Part shown: piece after piece, positions 51,850 to 60,200 of the stretch
Layout of the letters: each line of letters begins with the position of its first letter
Numbering within the stretch: the first letter of the stretch is position 1
Source: Butyricimonas paravirosa
GTDB lineage: Bacteria > Bacteroidota > Bacteroidia > Bacteroidales > Marinifilaceae
Length of the DNA stretch: 64,000 nt
NCBI RefSeq assembly: GCF_032878955.1
Contig: NZ_CP043839.1
Coordinates: forward strand, 620,001 to 684,000
Reading direction: 5' to 3'
Program-made: the position numbers and the translations under genes
Notes under the pieces: generated by a model
What the model was told of the DNA's origin: nothing
What the model saw: the letters and a program-made list of their open reading frames with translations, nothing else
The model's database searches: none

Positions 51850-53034
51850 ATGTTTGAAAGAATTCATTTACAGACTATTAAGAAAAGAATTAATGAATCA
51901 AGAAAATTCATTCAAGTTATATTAGGCCCCAGACAAGTAGGTAAAACAACCATGATGACACAATTGTTATCACAAATAAATATACCTTACACGTTTGAAT
52001 CAGCTGATGCGATATCCGCAACCAACTCAACTTGGCTATTACAGGTTTGGGAAACAGCCCGATTGCAAATGAAGGTCAGTAAAACAAATGAATATTTATT
52101 AGTCATTGATGAAATCCAAAAAATCAACAATTGGAGTGAAGTAATCAAACAACAATGGGATCAAGATTCCCGAGAACGAACAAACATTAAAGTTATATTA
52201 CTAGGATCATCACGACTTCTGATACAAAAAGGACTCACAGAATCATTAACAGGAAGATTCGAAACTTTGTATCTAGGACATTGGTCTTATCTCGAAATGC
52301 AGGCTGCTTTCGGATGGGGCGTTGAACAATACGTATATTTCGGCGGCTATCCGGGATCAGCATCTTTAATTGAAGAAGAAAATCGCTGGAAAAATTACAT
52401 CAATGATGCACTTATTGAAACAAGTATCTCCAAAGATATTCTAATGCTCACCCGTGTTGACAAACCGGCATTATTAAAACAATTATTTGAATTGGGTTCA
52501 TTGTATTCAGGACAAATTTTATCGTTCACGAAAATTATAGGACAACTACAAGACGCCGGTAATGTAACAACGTTAGCCAACTATCTTAAATTACTTTCTG
52601 ATTGCGGACTTTTAAGCGGATTAGAAAAATATGCCGGAGATGTCATTCGTAAACGTTCATCTTCTCCAAAATTCCAAGTCCACAACAACGCCCTTTTAAC
52701 AGCTCAAAATGACACGACATTTCAAGAGACACGTGTAAATCCAAAAGAGTGGGGACGTTTAGTGGAATCCTCCGTGGGAGCCCATTTGATTAATTATTCT
52801 ATATCCGAACGGTACAATCTCTATTATTGGAGAGAAGGAAATGAAGAAGTTGACTTTATCATGGAAAAAGGAAATAAAACGATAGCCCTAGAAGTAAAAA
52901 GCGGCATACATTCCGATAATACCGGCATGAGCGTTTTTGCCCAAAAATTTCATCCGGAAAAGGTATTACTAGTAGGCACAGGCGGGATTCCGTATGCTGA
53001 TTTTCTAAAAATAAACCCTATCGAATTGTTTTAA
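51850..53034 (+). CDS. AAA-family ATPase with DUF4143 nuclease-like C-terminus
   Basis: 394 residues. Walker A is VILGPRQVGKTTMMTQL, Walker B EYLLVIDEIQKI, and an arginine/sensor region VILLGSSRLLIQKGLTESLTGRFETLYLGHWS follows. A winged-helix part (about 210-270) and a DUF4143 domain with a PD-(D/E)xK-like core at the end (EEVDFIMEKGNKTIALEVKSG). The family is widespread in anaerobic bacteria and archaea with no settled function. The gene sits on the strand opposite to the Sus-like operon, between fecR and the sigma gene, and its last 17 bases overlap the sigma gene end. Confidence 0.9.
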   Translation: MFERIHLQTIKKRINESRKFIQVILGPRQVGKTTMMTQLLSQINIPYTFESADAISATNSTWLLQVWETARLQMKVSKTNEYLLVIDEIQKINNWSEVIKQQWDQDSRERTNIKVILLGSSRLLIQKGLTESLTGRFETLYLGHWSYLEMQAAFGWGVEQYVYFGGYPGSASLIEEENRWKNYINDALIETSISKDILMLTRVDKPALLKQLFELGSLYSGQILSFTKIIGQLQDAGNVTTLANYLKLLSDCGLLSGLEKYAGDVIRKRSSSPKFQVHNNALLTAQNDTTFQETRVNPKEWGRLVESSVGAHLINYSISERYNLYYWREGNEEVDFIMEKGNKTIALEVKSGIHSDNTGMSVFAQKFHPEKVLLVGTGGIPYADFLKINPIELF

Positions 53035-53608
53035 ATTGTTTCTTCACCTTCAACCAGAAACAAAGCAAAGAAGAGAACACCTGATCTTTCAATTTTTCCC
53101 GAAGAAATTTCATAGAGCGTCCCATTTGCGTTCGCACGGTATTAATACTGACACCCAACGTATCCGCAACATCTTGATACTTCATGCCTTCGGCACAGAT
53201 CATCATAAAAACCCGACGACGTTCAAGGGGCAGCTGATTTATAGCTGCATACAGAATTTCCATTTCATGTAGCTCACCTTCTCCCCTGTTTTCATTCTCA
53301 GAGGCCATTTCCGCCATGACCTTTTCATGTCGTAACTCCCGACGTTGAGTCCCTCGAAGATCATTTAACGCGGCGTTCTTTACCAGATGAAACATATAAC
53401 GATCCAACCCGTCCGAGAGCTTTTCAAAATGGCGATTCTCCCAAACATTCACGAAACAATCCTGCACCACGTCCTCGGCAGCATCCATGTCTTTCAATAT
53501 CCCCGTGGCAAACAAGACCAGCACCTCATAATACTCCGAGAAAAAAGCCTGAAATGCGCTCTTTTCTCCTTTTTTCAATGCGGCCAATATTTCTTCTGAT
53601 CGATTCAT
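53018..53608 (-). CDS. ECF RNA polymerase sigma factor (SusCD-associated)
   Basis: 196 residues. Region 2: AFQAFFSEYYEVLVLFATGI and DAAEDVVQDCFVNVWENRHF; region 4: INQLPLERRRVFMMICAEGMKYQDVADTLGVSINTVRTQMGRS. The FecR partner is about 1.3 kb downstream on the same strand, beyond the convergent ATPase gene whose 3' end overlaps this gene by 17 bp. As in the first Sus-like locus, the sigma and FecR genes cannot form the usual compact pair. The region upstream holds a MITE-like element and only a weak TTATTTTG promoter match. Confidence 0.94.
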   Translation of the reverse strand: MNRSEEILAALKKGEKSAFQAFFSEYYEVLVLFATGILKDMDAAEDVVQDCFVNVWENRHFEKLSDGLDRYMFHLVKNAALNDLRGTQRRELRHEKVMAEMASENENRGEGELHEMEILYAAINQLPLERRRVFMMICAEGMKYQDVADTLGVSINTVRTQMGRSMKFLREKLKDQVFSSLLCFWLKVKKQFKTIR

Positions 53609-53690
53609 TCACATAGATTGATTCCACAAAATAAACAATTATATTACAATAATGTACGATTTTATCCTGAATTTTAAAATAAAACAAAAT

Positions 53691-53876
53691 GGGCTGTCCC
53701 CAAAAGTCATTTTTCAAACTCCCTCCCCCCTTCGGGGTACTCCCTCTATAAACAGAGGGAGAGCTGGAATACTCCCTGTCTTCGGGAAGAGTCACCAGCT
53801 CCTCCTCTGTTTATAGAGGAGGTGGCACGAAGTGACGGAGGAGTTTTTGGAAATAAAATGACTTTTGGGACAGCCC
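53691..53876. mobile_element. MITE-like inverted-repeat element, 186 bp
   Basis: Ends are near-perfect 22-bp inverted repeats beginning GGGCTGTCCC and reading inward to AAAGTCATTTT; the left copy has one extra C. Inside, CTCCCTC-TATAAACA-GAGGGAG and CTCCTCT-GTTTAT-AGAGGAG are each palindromic and complementary to each other, and AGCTGG/CCAGCT brackets the centre. No open frame is present, and no target duplication is obvious. GGGCTGTCCCAAAAG-type ends are seen on Bacteroidota insertion sequences, so this is probably a non-autonomous derivative. Confidence 0.75.
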
Positions 53877-53896
53877 TCTTCCCATAAAATATAGTA

Positions 53897-54745
53897 TCAA
53901 TCTAAAACCAAATTCCCTTGAGGATCAATTTCTACACTTATATCCATCGAATGCTCTTTCTGCAAAACAAAATGGTAAACATCACTACCGGAAGCGTATT
54001 CTATGTATTGCACGCTGGCAATAGAAAAACTATTATACGCCTCGCCCTTCAACACGTCAAGCACCACCTGAGGCACATCGGCCTTCAACACCGGCCAAGA
54101 AGTCTTCATCCAACCGTTATTCCGGTCAAACAAAACTTCTTTTACCAAGCTACCATCCAGAATACCGACTTCCAACATACCATCCTGCCAACGGTCAATC
54201 GTAACAACCAAAGCCTTCGGGTACTGCTGGGTAATGAAACTACTCACCGCCGTCGGTAAAGTAGAAGCCTCTTCATTTACCTCCTTTACCAGCTCCCCCT
54301 TCTCGTTGAAATAAATCAACATCTCCTCGTTTCCCTTCTCGATCTCCAAACGATAAACCGTGGGCATATTCAACCGCTCCAGCATGTCGGCATCTTCCAC
54401 TTGCCAAGCGCTATATATGCTCTCGTTGAAACCCGTCTTCACCTCCGTAGGGAGATTGGCAAACAGAATGTCCGTCTCCGTCATCATCCATTTTCCGGAT
54501 GCATCAAACCAAGCATCCACTTCCTGCCCGTTCTGATGAAATTCCGCCTTTTCATACTCTCCCTTTTTCTCCCAGCTCACAGCCACGGCATTCGGGAACT
54601 TCGCCTCAAAAGCGGCCACGACACTCTTTCCCGGGGTGTACCCCTTATCATCATCGTCGTCATCATCATGACAAGCGGCAAAAACAAACAATGATGCCAT
54701 CCACAGCGTTACCATTAAAATCCTTCCTCTCATAATCTTTCTCAA
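53897..54745 (-). CDS. PepSY-like (DUF2874) lipoprotein, copy 3
   Basis: 282 residues with lipobox FVFAACHDDDDDDDK (Cys24) and an unusually long Asp run after the acylated Cys. Paralogous to the two genes at 16.5-18.3 kb: KFPNAVAVSWEKKGEYEKAE and GKWMMTETDILFANLP in the first half, QYPKALVVTIDRWQ and NGWMKTSWPVLKA in the second. It stands alone with no two-component genes beside it and no TTCCnnA repeats in its leader. Its stop is 20 bp from the MITE-like element. Confidence 0.85.
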   Translation of the reverse strand: MRKIMRGRILMVTLWMASLFVFAACHDDDDDDDKGYTPGKSVVAAFEAKFPNAVAVSWEKKGEYEKAEFHQNGQEVDAWFDASGKWMMTETDILFANLPTEVKTGFNESIYSAWQVEDADMLERLNMPTVYRLEIEKGNEEMLIYFNEKGELVKEVNEEASTLPTAVSSFITQQYPKALVVTIDRWQDGMLEVGILDGSLVKEVLFDRNNGWMKTSWPVLKADVPQVVLDVLKGEAYNSFSIASVQYIEYASGSDVYHFVLQKEHSMDISVEIDPQGNLVLD

Positions 54746-54856
54746 ATTTATCTGTTTAACAATCTTGTTTTCTGATACTCATTCTAACGAGAAAAAGAAA
54801 AGAAAGTTTCCGATGAAAAACTTCTCCGCGAAAGAATAACCTGCTCATAGAATACG

Positions 54857-54864
54857 TACTTTTG
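54857..54864 (+). promoter_or_regulatory. -7 element of the MFS transporter gene
   Basis: TACTTTTG, a perfect TAnnTTTG, 20 nt before the ATG at 54884. Confidence 0.58.
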
Positions 54865-54883
54865 CACCGGATAAAGAAAAGTC

Positions 54884-56083
54884 ATGAATACAAGTCAAGT
54901 AATTATCACACCGGAGAATATGACCAAGGACCGCAAGATCTCCATTTGTGTTTTCTTGTCCGGGTTCTCCTGTTTTGCCCAGTTATACTATTTCCAGCCT
55001 CTCTTGCCCGATCTAGCTCAAGAGTTTGGATTATCAGCCAGCTACAGTAGTCTGGCCATATCATTCTCCACGCTGGGAATGGTAGTAGGACTGTTCACGG
55101 CAATGTTCGTGGCAGACTCGATTCCAAGGAAGAAACTGATTAGCGCGGCGCTATTATCGTCGGCCGTCTTTTCGGTGATCTGCTCTTATTCACCCTCCTT
55201 CTTCTTGTTGGTTGCATTAAGCGCCCTGAAAGGATTCTTGCTATCGGGAGCCACTTCCGTCTCACTGGCTTACATATCTGAAGAAGTTCAACCCCGGAAT
55301 AAAGGAAAAATTACCGGACTCTACATTGCCGGAAACGCCCTGGGGGGAATGGGTGGACGAGTAATTTCTTCCTACCTCAGTAGTGAATTCTCGTGGCGCA
55401 TCGCCTCCGTCTCCATAGGTGTACTATGTGCCTTATTCGCCATATCATTCCTGATATTCAGTCCCCGTTCTGTCAATTTCAAGCCCAAACGGGAGAATTT
55501 CAAATCATTGATCGTTTCCAACCTTCACTTGATCGTCTCCGTGAAACTGATCCCCTTCTATCTGATCGGCTCCCTCATGTTAGGGATATTCGTGAGCTTG
55601 TACAACTACCTCGGTTTTTATCTGGTAAAAGAACCGTTTAACTTCTCCCCGTACTTGATTCACTATATCTATTTCATGTACCTGTTCGGGGTATTCGGCT
55701 CGATCGCCACGGCAAAATTAACAGCATTGTACAACCACTTCAAAATACTGAAAACAATCATCGCCCTTTCCGTGGCAGGACTACTTTTGCTTTACATTAA
55801 CAACTTCTGGATCGTCACGCTCGGACTGGCCATTTTCACGTTTAATTTCTTCGTGGTACACGTGATCTGTAACCGAATCGTCAGTGACTACAACCTCCAA
55901 AAACGTTCGGTCACCATCTCCATCTACCTCCTGTTCTATTACATGGGGTCCAGTGTTTGGGGATCAGCCACCGGGGTCGTTCTCGACCACTTCGGTTGGC
56001 AATGGTTTATCGCCGGATTGATTCTACTCACGTTCATCCTGTACGCCATCGCTTATAAAGGTTCAAAATTGATGGAAAATTAA
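54884..56083 (+). CDS. Major facilitator superfamily transporter, YnfM-like
   Basis: 399 residues with 12 predicted membrane helices. The MFS motif between helices 2 and 3 is AMFVADSIPRKKLISAALLS, and helix 4/5 shows LSGATSVSLAYISEEVQPRNKGKITGLYIAGNALGGMGGRVISSYL, typical of the drug/sugar efflux group. The ligand (drug, sugar or metabolite) is not readable. Monocistronic. Confidence 0.92.
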   Translation: MNTSQVIITPENMTKDRKISICVFLSGFSCFAQLYYFQPLLPDLAQEFGLSASYSSLAISFSTLGMVVGLFTAMFVADSIPRKKLISAALLSSAVFSVICSYSPSFFLLVALSALKGFLLSGATSVSLAYISEEVQPRNKGKITGLYIAGNALGGMGGRVISSYLSSEFSWRIASVSIGVLCALFAISFLIFSPRSVNFKPKRENFKSLIVSNLHLIVSVKLIPFYLIGSLMLGIFVSLYNYLGFYLVKEPFNFSPYLIHYIYFMYLFGVFGSIATAKLTALYNHFKILKTIIALSVAGLLLLYINNFWIVTLGLAIFTFNFFVVHVICNRIVSDYNLQKRSVTISIYLLFYYMGSSVWGSATGVVLDHFGWQWFIAGLILLTFILYAIAYKGSKLMEN

Positions 56084-56456
56084 CAAAGGTAACCATCCGC
56101 TCTCGCCCATGCAAACCGCAAGGGAAAGCGAGGTTTTATCCTCGTAAAATCAATCGTCGGGTAAAGTTTCTACCGGATAGAGCTATATTCACGTGATCAA
56201 GTTACTATTATACATCTATCCGAATGTTAACATATCCTATAACTCTACAATATTTCATTATTATGATAGGAGCGGAATAGGGGAGGAATGGGAGCGGAAT
56301 GGGAGCGGCTAACAATATGATAAGAATTTGATAATCATTTAATAACCATATTTTAAATTATTTTAGATTTAGCAAGCCTAGAATATTCCTTCAACCACGG
56401 GTATGCAGTTTTCATACCCCCAAAATCCCAAGGGGACGCACGGGGACTCCCCAAAT
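56084..56456. repeat. Non-coding interval with short G-rich tandem repeats
   Basis: No gene is seen. At 56268-56310 a unit like GGGAGCGGAAT is repeated about four times with variation (GGAGCGGAAT, GGGAGGAAT, GGGAGCGGAAT, GGGAGCGG). Further on, GGGTATG/CATACCC (56399-56419) forms a hairpin. The rest is AT-rich spacer. Confidence 0.4.
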
Positions 56457-56498
56457 AAAAAAAGACTGAATAACTTTTATAGCTAAACAGTCTTTTTT
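56457..56498. terminator. Bidirectional terminator between MFS and LuxR-type genes
   Basis: AAAAAAAGACTG (56457-56468) pairs with CAGTCTTTTTT (56488-56498) between convergent transcripts. Confidence 0.75.
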
Positions 56499-56621
56499 GG
56501 CAAAATTCTTTCAATGGCTTACGTTGAAAAGAAAAAAATCATATTATTATTAACATTACAAAGATCAACAATTCCACCCTTTCCCGCAATCCCTTATAAT
56601 GGGGATATTTCAATCAAAATA

Positions 56622-57230
56622 TCACTCCACCTCATTAATATCGATGAGATTGTTCAAAATAGCGTACACCGTAAGCCCGGAAACAGACTTTATCCCGGTT
56701 TTCCGGATGATATTTTTCCGGTGAGTAATCACGGTGTGTACCGATATATGATGCAAATCCGCAATCTCCTTGTTAATCTTCCCTTTCGCAAGGGAAATCA
56801 AAATCTCTTTCTCTCGTTCGGAGAGTTCATTCTTATCAAGCAAATCAGCCGGGGCACTTAACGCATCGATTGAATGTAGTAACTTCTGGGCAATCTTATC
56901 ACCATCATCGGCAATATCAATCGTCGTGTGATATTGTTTCAGAATCTCAGGATCGATATACTGGTAAACTAACGCCACGAAAGCCGTATCCTTCACCCCT
57001 TCAAACAACTCTTCCAGATGCTGCCGTTTTTTCAGCTCCACGGCCGAGGGGTTAATGATGATAATATCCGGATTCAAATGATTAATCCTCTCCAGACAAT
57101 GAAAACAATCGGCAATAACCGCTACCACCTCAAACTCATTCCTCATTTCGATCAACTTCCTCAGTCCGGTTGAAATAATCATTGACGGCTCAATAATAAC
57201 AATCTTGTAACTTTTATTATTGTTTTGCAT
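56622..57230 (-). CDS. LuxR-type regulator with degenerate receiver domain
   Basis: 202 residues. Receiver-like domain 1-120, in which the phosphoacceptor Asp is replaced by Asn (PDIIIINPSA) and the acidic pair is IIEPS, so it is not expected to be phosphorylated in the usual way. C-terminal HTH about 135-200: LSEREKEILISLAKGKINKE then IADLHHISVHTVITHRKNIIRKTG. Its first codons overlap the end of the hemerythrin-like gene by 14 bp, so both are one transcript and may sense the same stimulus. Confidence 0.9.
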   Translation of the reverse strand: MQNNNKSYKIVIIEPSMIISTGLRKLIEMRNEFEVVAVIADCFHCLERINHLNPDIIIINPSAVELKKRQHLEELFEGVKDTAFVALVYQYIDPEILKQYHTTIDIADDGDKIAQKLLHSIDALSAPADLLDKNELSEREKEILISLAKGKINKEIADLHHISVHTVITHRKNIIRKTGIKSVSGLTVYAILNNLIDINEVE

Positions 57231-57978
57231 ACCGTTGCTCTAATTTCATTACTAAAGGAATAAGTATTTTATCCTCAATCAAAGAATGTTTACTCAAATC
57301 CTCTTCCAAGGCAAAGATCCCGAATAACACCCGGATACGCATATCCGACAAAGTATCTCCCGGCAAATATTTCATGATGATATTCTTCAAGTCATTCAAT
57401 TTATCATCAATATTACTATGATTTTCCCGGAACACCCCGATCTCGTAATCTCCCGGACGAGCGCCCTTCACCATATTCGAGATATAAGGGAAGACCGTCA
57501 CTTCCTCGTAATCAAAATGACGAATCACCTCATTCTTGTATTCATTGAAAAAAAGATTCAATATTTGCTGATGTTGCTGTTCGCACCCTTCGGAAATTTC
57601 CTTTAACTGTTCTTGTATGGAAAGCATCCTGTTTTCCAAGTAATAAGAATGAGAATTTTTCAAGTAAGCAATCAACTGGTCCACGTTCCCCCCTATTCCC
57701 TCGATCTCTTTCTCCGTCGGCAAGTATTGCTCGTTGCTGTACACGTTACAAATCATCAGGAATAACGTACACGAAACATGATTCGCCTCGCAACATTCCC
57801 GGACTGTTTTATCCCCGAATCCCAGATTTATTCCAAACCGATGTAACAGTAACAACAGTGAATAATCGGCATGAATGACGTCCGCCAGTTTCATATCCGC
57901 GGAAAATAGATGTGAATTCATATCCTTATTTTTACCGCAAATATTGGAAATAATTGATTCAACACCAAGTTTATTCAT
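57217..57978 (-). CDS. Hemerythrin-like protein with ScdA_N-type start
   Basis: 253 residues. Residues about 25-80 resemble the ScdA/YtfE N-terminal module (MKLADVIHADYSLLLLLHRF, INLGFGDKTVRECCEAN), but the characteristic CC pair of the middle is not in its usual place. The HHE domain, about 110-250, keeps candidate iron ligands: HQQILNLF, EVIRHFDYEEVTVFPY, NHSNIDDKL and LSKHSLIEDKILIPLV. Related proteins repair iron-sulfur centres damaged by nitric oxide or oxidation. A perfect -7 element, TAATTTTG, lies at 58014-58021 on the minus strand. Cotranscribed with the LuxR-type regulator. Confidence 0.88.
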   Translation of the reverse strand: MNKLGVESIISNICGKNKDMNSHLFSADMKLADVIHADYSLLLLLHRFGINLGFGDKTVRECCEANHVSCTLFLMICNVYSNEQYLPTEKEIEGIGGNVDQLIAYLKNSHSYYLENRMLSIQEQLKEISEGCEQQHQQILNLFFNEYKNEVIRHFDYEEVTVFPYISNMVKGARPGDYEIGVFRENHSNIDDKLNDLKNIIMKYLPGDTLSDMRIRVLFGIFALEEDLSKHSLIEDKILIPLVMKLEQRYAKQ

Positions 57979-58062
57979 TAGTTTATAGAATTATTTATGA
58001 TATTTCAAGCTTTCAAAATTACAAATACATCCTGAAAACCCACATCCTCAAAATCGGGTAAA

Positions 58063-58106
58063 AACACGCTGTCCACTCCCCAATTATAGGGAGTGGACAG
58101 CGTGTT
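58063..58106 (-). terminator. Strong terminator after the antiporter gene
   Basis: AACACGCTGTCCACTCCC and its complement form an 18-bp perfect stem with an 8-nt loop, followed on the minus strand by TTTTTACCC. It ends the antiporter operon and sits just before the hemerythrin promoter. Confidence 0.88.
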
Positions 58107-58122
58107 AAATTTTACTTTTCAA

Positions 58123-60198
58123 CTATACCAAATACCGATTATTCGTCTCTCCCGCCTGTATCGGGTAAACCAACACGAAACTATTGGATTGGAAATACTT
58201 GTTCAAATAATTGGGAATCCTACTCATATTGGCATGATAGGACAGCCGTTCCCGACGACTCATCACCACCCACAACGTATCGTCACTCTTTATTTCCCGG
58301 GACATGATCAAGAAATCATCCCAATCATCAAAAGACGAAAATTCTGCCTCGATCGGTCTTTTTTTATACATCTCCTTCAAGTACACCATCGTGTCTTCTG
58401 ACGCGTAGAACACGGCCTTCGCACCCGAATTGTGGATAATATTCCATACCTTATTCACCCACATCGGGAATCCAACCTCTTTTTCCGCCCGGGCCGGAAC
58501 CACTACCAGATGACGTTTCACCGTGGCTATAGGTTGTATGGGGCGATAAATCAATGTAGTCACGTTACTCTGCCCCAGAATCGCCTCGGTCATATTCCCC
58601 AAGAAGGAGGACACGACACCTTTTCCCTGATGTAATCCCAAAACCAAATCCGTAATACCCTGCTCTTTAATCACGCTGATAATAGCATTCGCCACGTTCA
58701 GATCGTATCGCAACAAATCCTGTAACACGTTATCCGTGGCCGAAGCCGTCGTGACGGCCATATTCAACACCTTCTTGGATTGCTTGAAGGCTTTATCGTC
58801 CGATGCCTGATTATTAATCACATTCAAGGCAAAAAGCCCGTTCTTATTCTTCTTCGACTTGATTGCCGTACTCAAATTCACCAGCTCGGTCACATTCTTC
58901 TCGTAGGACACCGGAATCAGGATGCGTTCCTGATGTTCCCCGGTTCCCTCTTTCTCTTCCGACACGTCATTCATCGCGATATTATGCGCCCCTTTCTGCG
59001 CAGAGAAAGATGCCATCGTGCAAGTGACCAGAATCATCAAAATCGTACCGTTCAACACGCTCTCGTTCAACAGACGAATCGGTTCTCCCGCCGGGGTCTC
59101 TCCCAATATCACGTTATACCCCACCATCACGGCTGCCAAAGTTGCCGCTGCCTGTGCATTACTCAATCCGAAAATCACCCGCCGCTGGTCCACCGACATC
59201 CGGAACGTCTTCTGCGTGAGCCAAGCCGCCACGAATTTAGCCACGGTAGCCACCACGATCATCACCGCCCCCACTTTAATCGTGTCCCAATTGGTAAAGA
59301 ACGCCCGGTAGTCGATCAACATTCCCACCCCTATCAAAAAGAAAGGAATAAAGATCGCGTTCCCCACGAACTCCACCCGGTTCATCAAAGGAGAAGTCGA
59401 AGGAATCAGACGGTTCAACGCCATTCCCGCAAGGAAAGCCCCGATAATAGACTCCAGTCCGGCCAATTCCGCCAAGTAAGCCCCCAAGAAAACCATGACC
59501 AGCACGAATATATATTGTGACACGTTATCCTCACACCGTTTGAAAAACCAACGTCCCACGATCGGGAACACGATCATCACGAAAGCAAAAAAGAGGATAA
59601 TTGCTGCCCCCAGCCTGTACCAAAACCAATCGTCCACATCCCCCACGGCCATCTCCACGATCACCGTCAACACCAACAGCGCCAAAGTATCCGTGATCAT
59701 CGTCCCTCCCACGGTAATTCCCACGGCCTTATCCTTCGTGATCCCCAGCTTACTGATAATCGGGTAAGCAATCAACGTGTGGGAGGCAAACATACTCGCC
59801 AGCAATATGGAAGTCAACATGGAGAAATTCAACACGTAAAGCCCGACAAGCGTTCCCAAGGCCATCGGCACCAAAAAAGTGTACATCCCGAAGGTCAAAC
59901 TCTTCCATTTATTCTTTTTAAAATCCCCCAGATCAATCTCCAGCCCCGCCAAGAACATGATATACAAAAGCCCGGCTGTTCCCGAAAGAATAATACTACT
60001 ATCCCGCAACACCAAGTTAAAACCATTCGGCCCGATAATTGCCCCGGCAATAATCAATCCCAACAAATGGGGAATCCTCAACTTATTCAACAATAAAGGA
60101 GCCGCCAAGATAATTACCAAAATCAACAGGAACTTCAAAACCGGGTCCGTCAACGGCAGGGTTATCGCGGCCAGTGTTATTTGCAACATAAACATCAT
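58123..60198 (-). CDS. CPA2-type cation/proton antiporter with UspA-like tail
   Basis: 691 residues. Residues 1-410 form 12-13 membrane helices of the Na+/H+ exchanger fold (LRIPHLLGLIIAGAIIGPNG, LYIMFLAGLEIDLGDFKKN, ASHTLIAYPIISKLG, LAGLESIIGAFLAGMALNRL). The rest is a cytoplasmic tail of about 280 residues with a universal-stress-like fold (ERILIPVSYEKNVTELVNLS, ITDLVLGLHQGKGVVSSFLG). It exchanges K+ or Na+ for protons at the inner membrane; the tail probably regulates. The start is 2 bp after the DPP III stop, so they are one operon. Confidence 0.93.
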   Translation of the reverse strand: MMFMLQITLAAITLPLTDPVLKFLLILVIILAAPLLLNKLRIPHLLGLIIAGAIIGPNGFNLVLRDSSIILSGTAGLLYIMFLAGLEIDLGDFKKNKWKSLTFGMYTFLVPMALGTLVGLYVLNFSMLTSILLASMFASHTLIAYPIISKLGITKDKAVGITVGGTMITDTLALLVLTVIVEMAVGDVDDWFWYRLGAAIILFFAFVMIVFPIVGRWFFKRCEDNVSQYIFVLVMVFLGAYLAELAGLESIIGAFLAGMALNRLIPSTSPLMNRVEFVGNAIFIPFFLIGVGMLIDYRAFFTNWDTIKVGAVMIVVATVAKFVAAWLTQKTFRMSVDQRRVIFGLSNAQAAATLAAVMVGYNVILGETPAGEPIRLLNESVLNGTILMILVTCTMASFSAQKGAHNIAMNDVSEEKEGTGEHQERILIPVSYEKNVTELVNLSTAIKSKKNKNGLFALNVINNQASDDKAFKQSKKVLNMAVTTASATDNVLQDLLRYDLNVANAIISVIKEQGITDLVLGLHQGKGVVSSFLGNMTEAILGQSNVTTLIYRPIQPIATVKRHLVVVPARAEKEVGFPMWVNKVWNIIHNSGAKAVFYASEDTMVYLKEMYKKRPIEAEFSSFDDWDDFLIMSREIKSDDTLWVVMSRRERLSYHANMSRIPNYLNKYFQSNSFVLVYPIQAGETNNRYLV

Positions 60199-60200
60199 TA

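Noticed and set aside
53820..53835. GGTGGCAC resemblance to the tRNA-Phe attachment site inside the MITE-like element
   Set aside because: Only eight bases match and they belong to the internal palindrome of the element.
58780..59520. Long open frame on the plus strand opposite the antiporter
   Set aside because: It is rich in His, Arg and Gln, the usual reverse image of a real gene with GC-rich third positions; no start signal or domain.
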